64,000 nt of DNA from Spirochaetia bacterium (GTDB taxonomy: Bacteria; Spirochaetota; Spirochaetia; CADAEX01). How positions within the stretch are numbered: the first letter of the stretch is position 1; each line of letters opens with the position of its first letter. Position numbers and translations under genes: made by a program. The notes under the pieces were generated by a model. That model ran no database searches. It was not told the origin of the DNA and was given only the letters and a program-made list of their open reading frames with translations. This document shows positions 59,373-64,000 of this stretch, piece after piece. The stretch lies in contig JAFSOR010000008.1 in the NCBI GenBank assembly GCA_017446885.1, forward strand, positions 62,001 to 126,000, in the 5' to 3' direction.

Positions 59373-60264
59373 GCTCAAACGGTGTCATGCCATAGCTGCA
59401 TTTTGCCAGCCTGGATGCCAGGGCGTGGGCCAGGGAGGCGCTTACGGCGGCATCGTATAGGGTATAATGCTGGGCTAAAAGCGCAGCCACAAGACCTGCC
59501 AGGACGTCGCCGCTGCCTCCCTTGGCCAGGCAGGGACTGCCCAAGGTGTTCACCGACACCTTCACGCCCTGGGCGATAAGACAGTTTGCCCCCTTTAGGA
59601 TAAGCACGGCCTGGGGGAAGGCAGTGCAGAAGGCCCTCACCAGCTCAAACCGGTGTTCGGCAATATAGGGGACATCGTAGTTCCCCAGGCCGCAGAGGTT
59701 AAGCAGGGTGGCAAACTCCTTGGGATGGGGCGTAAGCACCACCTGCTTGCGGCTTAGGATAAGCTCTTTTATTCCTTTATATTTCAATATATCAGCATCA
59801 AGGACGCAGGGCACATCGGGGTGGGCATCAAGCCAGGCCATAGCCACTGCTGCCTGCGAACCCGGGGCTGGAACACCATCTGGCGGCATACCCAGCCCCA
59901 TCCCAAGGACGAGGGCGTTGGTGGCTGCCGGAGGGGCAGGGCTGCCCATAAGCTCGTATGGGCAGCACACAGGGCGGGCCTTGCATACCAGCGTAACCAG
60001 CCCTGAACCGAAGGCAAATGCGGCGGTTGCGGCGATTATTCCGGCCCCCGGCTTTTCTCCCATAACCACTGCGACATGGCCGAAACTGCCTTTGTTCATA
60101 TTTTGAACAACTCGTGTCGGCAGCCTCAAATCGCTCTTCTGGAGCAGCGTAAGATTTCCATTTGTATAATATTCAGGCTTTGAGCATGAGATATCTCCCA
60201 GTTTATCCTTCATATCATCTGCCAGATATTTCTCTTCTATCGGGTGGTCAAATACAGTCTTCAT
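59332..60264 (-). CDS. nnrD: ADP-dependent NAD(P)H-hydrate dehydratase
   Basis: A 310-residue ribokinase-fold enzyme that repairs hydrated NAD(P)H. GSFGHVAVVMGEKPGAGIIAATAAFAFGSGLVTL near 59-92, LTPHPKEFATLLN near 177-189, LKGANCLIA near 223-231, and LAKGGSGDVLAGLVAALLAQ near 246-265 with the catalytic GSGD. No NnrE epimerase domain is fused. The first 55 residues are extra. The ATG lies 6 nt after a perfect TATAAT, with no ribosome site. Confidence 0.88.
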   Translation of the reverse strand: MKTVFDHPIEEKYLADDMKDKLGDISCSKPEYYTNGNLTLLQKSDLRLPTRVVQNMNKGSFGHVAVVMGEKPGAGIIAATAAFAFGSGLVTLVCKARPVCCPYELMGSPAPPAATNALVLGMGLGMPPDGVPAPGSQAAVAMAWLDAHPDVPCVLDADILKYKGIKELILSRKQVVLTPHPKEFATLLNLCGLGNYDVPYIAEHRFELVRAFCTAFPQAVLILKGANCLIAQGVKVSVNTLGSPCLAKGGSGDVLAGLVAALLAQHYTLYDAAVSASLAHALASRLAKCSYGMTPFELIEHVKELEEASG

Positions 60265-60270
60265 ATTCTA

Positions 60271-60331
60271 ATTATAACACAATATAACATTTGAAAATGT
60301 TATTGTATAAAAATTTATTTAGCGATAAAAT
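60271..60331. promoter_or_regulatory. Divergent nnrD/kor promoters with a shared inverted repeat
   Basis: Minus: TATAAT (60276-60271), 6 nt to the nnrD ATG, weak -35. Plus: TTGTAT (60303-60308), 17 nt, TAAAAT (60326-60331). ATAACATT TGAA AATGTTAT (60284-60303, 8-bp arms) lies over the -35 region of both: a likely operator. Confidence 0.6.
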
Positions 60332-60361
60332 CGTAAGAACGGAAAATGAGGAGGCAAAATT

Positions 60362-60571
60362 TTGACTGGAAAACCTGTAATATCCATTCAGCGCTGCAAA
60401 GGCTGCGGATTGTGTATAGGTGCATGCCCTAAGAAGATCCTGGAAATGTCCAAAGAGACCAACAAGCAGGGTGTTCATTATCCGGTATGCAAAGATGAAT
60501 CGCAGTGTATAGCCTGTACATTCTGTGCGACTATGTGTCCTGATATCGCTATTGAGATTATTAAATATTAA
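60362..60571 (+). CDS. korD: Ferredoxin-type subunit of 2-oxoacid:ferredoxin oxidoreductase
   Basis: A 69-residue protein with two 4Fe-4S motifs: CKGCGLCIGACPKKI and CIACTFCATMCPDIAI (C-x2-C-x2-C-x3-C). It starts at TTG, supported by GAGGAGG 7 nt upstream. First gene of the korDABC operon; delivers electrons to or from external ferredoxin. Confidence 0.9.
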   Translation: MTGKPVISIQRCKGCGLCIGACPKKILEMSKETNKQGVHYPVCKDESQCIACTFCATMCPDIAIEIIKY

Positions 60572-60585
60572 AAGAGTGTCCTGAT

Positions 60586-61635
60586 ATGAGTGAAAAGATT
60601 TTAATGAAAGGTAACGAGGCAATAGGAGAGGCAGCTATCCTTGCAGGATGCCGCCACTATTTCGCATATCCTATTACCCCACAGAACGAGATACCTGCAT
60701 ACATGGCAAAGCGTCTGCCAGAGGTCGGTGGAACATTCCTCCAGGCCGAGAGCGAGCTGGCTGCAGTAAGCATGGTAATGGGTGCATCTGCCGGCGGAGC
60801 ACGGGTTATGACATCTTCATCATCCCCTGGAATCTCCCTTAAGCAGGAGGGAATCTCCTATATGTCCGGCGCACAGCTTCCAGCTGTTATTGTAAATATG
60901 ATGAGAGGCGGCCCTGGCCTCGGAAACATCGCAGGAGCCCAGGGAGACTACTTCCAGGCAACACGCGGTGGTGGAAACGGCGACTACCATGTTCTGGTAA
61001 TTGCACCGGGCAATGTTCAGGAGCTGGCCGACTACACAATCAAGGCTTTCGACCTGGCTGACAAATATAGAATTGTATGCATGATCCTGGGGGACGGTTA
61101 TCTGGGACAGATGTCAGAGCCACTGATTCTGCCAAAGGCTGTAGAGAACCTTCCTGCCAAGGATTGGGCTCTTACCGGTGCAAAAGGGCGCGAGCCACAT
61201 ATTATTGCATCGCTCCGTCTTAATCCAGACAACTATCTGGAGAAGCATGTATACGACCTGTACGAGAACTACAAGAAGATCGAGGAGAACGAGGTTATCT
61301 ACGACACCCAGAACCTGGATGATGCAGACTACATGATTGTAGCTTACGGTACAGCCTCCAGAATCTGCAAGAAGGCTATAAGAATGCTGAGAGCAGAAGG
61401 TATAAAAGTTGGCCTGTTCCGTCCTGTTACCCTGTGGCCGTTCCCTAAGAAGGAGATTGCAGAGGCTGCAAAGAAGGTCAAGAAGATTCTTACTGTAGAG
61501 ATGAGCATGGGACAGATGGTCCAGGATGTTCAGATCAACGCCGGAAAGTTCTGCGACGTAGACTTCCTGGGTCGTCCTGGCGGAATGCTGCCAGAGGTTG
61601 AAAAGATTGTTCAGAGGGTTAAGAGCTATGTCTGA
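60586..61635 (+). CDS. korA: 2-oxoacid:ferredoxin oxidoreductase, alpha subunit
   Basis: A 349-residue subunit of the KorA/VorB type: MKGNEAIGEAAILAGCRHYFAYPITPQNEIPAYMAKRLPEVGG near 7-49 (YPITPQ is the thiamine-pyrophosphate domain-6-like signature), ESELAAVSMVMGASAGGARVMTSSSSPGISLKQEG and MRGGPGLGNIAGAQGDYFQATRGGGNGDY. The exact oxoacid (2-oxoglutarate or branched-chain) cannot be decided. Confidence 0.93.
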   Translation: MSEKILMKGNEAIGEAAILAGCRHYFAYPITPQNEIPAYMAKRLPEVGGTFLQAESELAAVSMVMGASAGGARVMTSSSSPGISLKQEGISYMSGAQLPAVIVNMMRGGPGLGNIAGAQGDYFQATRGGGNGDYHVLVIAPGNVQELADYTIKAFDLADKYRIVCMILGDGYLGQMSEPLILPKAVENLPAKDWALTGAKGREPHIIASLRLNPDNYLEKHVYDLYENYKKIEENEVIYDTQNLDDADYMIVAYGTASRICKKAIRMLRAEGIKVGLFRPVTLWPFPKKEIAEAAKKVKKILTVEMSMGQMVQDVQINAGKFCDVDFLGRPGGMLPEVEKIVQRVKSYV

Positions 61636-62380
61636 AGAAAAAATTTATTCATTTCCAAAATCCATGAGAGAGGTGACCACTCACTATTGTGCTGGTTGCG
61701 GCCATGGAATTGTACATAAACTGATTGCACAGATCATGGACGAGCTGGGAATCCAGGAGAAGACTCTTGTGATTGCTCCTGTAGGATGCTCGGTTCTTGC
61801 ATACAACTACCTTAAGGCTGACGGACTTGAGGCTGCCCACGGAAGAGCACCTGCTGTATCCACCGGACTCAAGAGAGTCCACAAGGATAAAGTGGTTATC
61901 TGCTACCAGGGCGACGGCGACCTTCTGGCAATCGGAACTGCCGAGACCGTACATGCAGCCAACAGAGGCGAGCATATCACAGTAATCTTCATCAACAACG
62001 CTATCTACGGTATGACAGGCGGTCAGATGGCTCCTACCACAATGGAGGGCCAGGTTACAAAGACCACTCCTTACGGAAGAGATCCAAAGGAAGTGGGTTG
62101 GCCTATCAGAGCATGCGAGCTCCTCAACACTCTTGAGGCTCCTTACTATATCGAGCGCTGTGCTGTATACGATGTAAAGCACATCAACCAGACAAAGAAA
62201 GCCATCAAGAAGGCTATCCAGAACCAGATTGACGGCAAGGGCTACTCTTTCGTGGAGATTCTTTCCATGTGTCCTACCAACTGGGGCGTGGATCCTACAA
62301 AGGCTGCCGAGTGGGTACGGGACGTTATGGAACCTTACTATCCAGTTAAGTGCTTCAGAGACGGAGGTGAGAAGAAATGA
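61628..62380 (+). CDS. korB: 2-oxoacid:ferredoxin oxidoreductase, beta (TPP) subunit
   Basis: A 250-residue subunit: HYCAGCGHGIVHKLI near 17-31, APVGCSVLAYNYL near 48-60, AHGRAPAVSTGLKR near 69-82, and the TPP motif GDGDLLAIGTAETVHAANRGEHITVIFINNAIYGMTGGQMAPTT near 93-136. The start is ATG at MSEEKIYSF, ten codons inside the longer frame and 8 nt inside korA. Confidence 0.94.
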   Translation: MSEEKIYSFPKSMREVTTHYCAGCGHGIVHKLIAQIMDELGIQEKTLVIAPVGCSVLAYNYLKADGLEAAHGRAPAVSTGLKRVHKDKVVICYQGDGDLLAIGTAETVHAANRGEHITVIFINNAIYGMTGGQMAPTTMEGQVTKTTPYGRDPKEVGWPIRACELLNTLEAPYYIERCAVYDVKHINQTKKAIKKAIQNQIDGKGYSFVEILSMCPTNWGVDPTKAAEWVRDVMEPYYPVKCFRDGGEKK

Positions 62381-62925
62381 CAAAAGAGCTTATTTTTGCC
62401 GGATTCGGCGGACAGGGGGTCATCCTTGCCGGAAAGATTCTGTGCATAGCAGCTATGAAAGAGGATAAGTGCGTATCTCACATTCCATCCTACGGAGCCG
62501 AGATGCGCGGCGGTACAGCAAACTGCAGCGTAGTAGTTGCAGATGAGGAGATTGCATCCCCGGTTGTGGAGCATCCAGACATCTGTATCGTTCTCAACAA
62601 GCCATCCCTGGACAAGTTTGAGCCACGGATGAAAGAGGGAGGAATCCTTATTTACAACACATCTCTGATTGAGAACAAGCCGAAGCGCACCGACATCAAG
62701 GTGTATGGAATCGACTGCAACAGGATTGCGGCAGAGAACGGCAGCGAGCGGGCCGGCAACATGGTTGCACTGGGCGCTCTAGTCAAGATTGTGCCATGGC
62801 TTTGCAGCGTGGACTCCTTTGAATTTGCTCTGGACCAGGCCATTTCTGCCCGGAACAAGAAGTTCAACGAGGTCAACCTTAAGGTCATTAAGGCAGGCTA
62901 TGACCTACCGCTGAACGCGCAGTAA
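62377..62925 (+). CDS. korC: 2-oxoacid:ferredoxin oxidoreductase, gamma subunit
   Basis: A 182-residue subunit: ELIFAGFGGQGVILAGKILCIAAMKEDKCVSHIPSYGAEMRGGTANCSVVVADEEIASPVVEHPD, with the family GxGGQGV and SYGAEMRGG hallmarks. It overlaps korB by 4 nt and is followed by a terminator. Confidence 0.94.
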   Translation: MTKELIFAGFGGQGVILAGKILCIAAMKEDKCVSHIPSYGAEMRGGTANCSVVVADEEIASPVVEHPDICIVLNKPSLDKFEPRMKEGGILIYNTSLIENKPKRTDIKVYGIDCNRIAAENGSERAGNMVALGALVKIVPWLCSVDSFEFALDQAISARNKKFNEVNLKVIKAGYDLPLNAQ

Positions 62926-62957
62926 GTTGTAATACTTTGGAAGAATGCAGATAGCAG

Positions 62958-62987
62958 AAAGCCGGGGTCTTACATCCCGGCTTTTTT
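62958..62987 (+). terminator. Terminator of the kor operon
   Basis: AAAGCCGGG (62958-62966) pairs with CCCGGCTTT (62976-62984), T run following. Confidence 0.85.
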
Positions 62988-63014
62988 AGTATATTAGGTT
63001 GAAGGAGAAACCAA

Positions 63015-63590
63015 ATGAACGAAAAAAACAAGATTGGACACAAGGTTGCATTTATCAGAGAGAGCCGCGACCTTACAGTGGAAGATGTGTCCGAAAGAGC
63101 AAACCTGGCAGTGCAGACTATCACCGACATTGAGAACGGAAACCTTATTCCGGGTCTTACACCTCTAATCAAGATTGCCAGAGTCCTAGGAGTTCGTTTG
63201 GGTACTTTCCTGGATGACGAGGAGAATATAGGCCCATCGGTTACCCGCAAGAACGAGAAGACCGAGGTTACCCGTTTCTCGGACCGGACTGGTGCCAAGG
63301 CTTCTGATTTGGATTTCTATTCCCTTGCCCACAACAAGGCAGGGCGCCACATGGATCCGTTCATGATAGACGTGTTCCCCGATTCCCACAAGGATGTCCA
63401 TCTTTCCACCCACGAGGGCGAGGAGTTCATCTATGTTATGAAAGGGCAGATAGAGGTTATCTACGGCAAGGAGAAATATGAGCTTACAGAAGGGGACAGC
63501 ATCTACTACGACTCCATCGTAGCACATCATCTGCACTCTGTAGGTTCCGAGCCTGCCAAGATTCTGGCTGTGGTCTACACACCGTTCTAA
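63015..63590 (+). CDS. XRE-cupin transcriptional regulator
   Basis: A 191-residue regulator. The N-terminal XRE domain is VAFIRESRDLTVEDVSERANLAVQTITDIENGNLIPGLTPLIKIARVLGVRLGTFL. The C-terminal cupin is HLSTHEGEEFIYVMKGQIEVIYGKEKYELTEGDSIYYDSIVAHHLHSVGSEPAKILAVVY, with a metal-site-like HEGEE. Such regulators sense small ligands. It precedes an acyl-CoA synthetase gene by 10 nt and probably regulates it. Confidence 0.9.
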   Translation: MNEKNKIGHKVAFIRESRDLTVEDVSERANLAVQTITDIENGNLIPGLTPLIKIARVLGVRLGTFLDDEENIGPSVTRKNEKTEVTRFSDRTGAKASDLDFYSLAHNKAGRHMDPFMIDVFPDSHKDVHLSTHEGEEFIYVMKGQIEVIYGKEKYELTEGDSIYYDSIVAHHLHSVGSEPAKILAVVYTPF

Positions 63591-63600
63591 GGAGCTGTTT

Positions 63601-64000
63601 ATGTTTGATATGACTTTGGGCGAGATGCTCAGATACCAGACAAAAAAAGACCCGGAGCACGAGTTCCTGGTCTACCCCGACAGGGACTTGCGCCTTACCT
63701 ATGCCCAGTTCGACCACCGCGTGGACCTTCTGGCCAAGGGGCTTCTGGCAATAGGGATAAAGAGGGGCGACCATGTGGGCATGTGGGCAACCAATGTGCC
63801 GGACTGGCTTACATTCCTTTTCAGCTGTGCCCGGATCGGTGCTGTATTTGTAACAGTGAACACCATGTACAAGCTCCACGAGCTTGAATACCTTATGAAG
63901 CAGTCGGACATCACCACACTGTGCCTCTCTAATGGCTACCGGGACAACGACTATGTGGCCATGACCAAGACTCTGGTGCCCGAGATGGACTACTACGAGC
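63601..64000 (+). CDS. AMP-binding acyl-CoA synthetase-like protein, cut by window end
   Basis: The first 133 codons of an AMP-forming synthetase: MFDMTLGEMLRYQTKKDPEHEFLVYPDRDLRLTYAQFDHRVDLLAKGLLAIGIKRGDHVGMWATNVPDWLTFLFSCARIGAVFVTVNTMYKLHELEY. This is the typical N-terminal acyl-CoA synthetase segment. No stop before the window end. Ribosome site GGAG, 6 nt upstream. The substrate is probably a fatty or aromatic acid; the rest is needed. Confidence 0.82.
   Translation, partial: MFDMTLGEMLRYQTKKDPEHEFLVYPDRDLRLTYAQFDHRVDLLAKGLLAIGIKRGDHVGMWATNVPDWLTFLFSCARIGAVFVTVNTMYKLHELEYLMKQSDITTLCLSNGYRDNDYVAMTKTLVPEMDYYE

Noticed and set aside
1-64000. CRISPR arrays, transposases or rRNA genes
   Set aside because: No regularly spaced repeat array, no DDE or tyrosine/serine recombinase coding sequence, and no 16S/23S/5S-like sequence was seen.

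Overview
The window reads like the chromosome of a host-associated, anaerobic spirochaete of the Treponema group. This is inference: the proteins look treponemal (short ParE/ParC pair, many small lipoproteins, TAXI-TRAP transport, 2-oxoacid:ferredoxin oxidoreductase), but no rRNA or other marker is present. Most of it is dense housekeeping sequence with short intergenic gaps and many 4-50 nt gene overlaps. Accessory islands interrupt it at about 20.1-26.9 kb, 44.9-50.3 kb and 58.5-59.4 kb.

Layout. 0-2.7 kb: nucleotidyltransferase, TPM-domain and LemA membrane genes, a monooxygenase fragment, a 38-codon membrane ORF and a structured palindromic repeat. 2.7-8 kb: a stand-alone adenylation-carrier protein and pyruvate carboxylase. 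8-16.4 kb: one long minus-strand operon (prfA, prmC, relA/spoT, glf, two Wzi-like outer-membrane proteins). 16.4-20.1 kb: M29 aminopeptidase, CorC/CNNM protein and lysA. 20.1-27 kb: a decayed gene, a Phd-Doc module, three lipoprotein genes, a truncated lipoprotein gene and a BrnT-BrnA module between direct repeats. 27-34.7 kb: htpG, a POTRA-barrel protein, a radical SAM protein, tRNA-Leu, the lptC-lptA-lptB operon, a DjlA-like co-chaperone and a histidine phosphatase. 34.7-39.9 kb: parE, parC and a FadL-like barrel. 39.9-44.8 kb: argR-argC-argB-argD-argG. 44.9-48.7 kb: an AT-rich island with an XRE regulator divergent from a YccF-fusion operon. 48.7-53.1 kb: flavodoxin, a ParE-type toxin-antitoxin pair, ogt, a YgiQ-type radical SAM protein and a STAS/zinc-ribbon protein. 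53.1-58.5 kb: a two-component system divergent from a TAXI-TRAP transporter. 58.6-64 kb: a DUF4160/DUF2442 pair, nnrD, the four-subunit ferredoxin oxidoreductase operon, a cupin regulator and the start of an acyl-CoA synthetase.

How the parts fit. Pyruvate carboxylase, the ferredoxin oxidoreductase and the arginine genes suggest amino-acid and 2-oxoacid metabolism in an anaerobe. The Wzi-like barrels, UDP-galactopyranose mutase, Lpt proteins and lipoproteins point to a built-up outer envelope. Three toxin-antitoxin modules plus a possible fourth (DUF4160/DUF2442) mark the islands.

Most notable: (1) a recurring leaderless promoter layout, in which genes without a Shine-Dalgarno sequence start 6-7 nt after a good -10 box, including a divergent pair sharing one palindromic TTGCAA -35; (2) a 77-78 bp hairpin element in two copies with compensatory base changes; (3) an apparently undescribed extracytoplasmic domain shared by a YccF fusion and a secreted neighbour; (4) a BrnT-BrnA cassette flanked by 18-bp direct repeats; (5) ARG-box-like sites lying on both promoter elements of argR.
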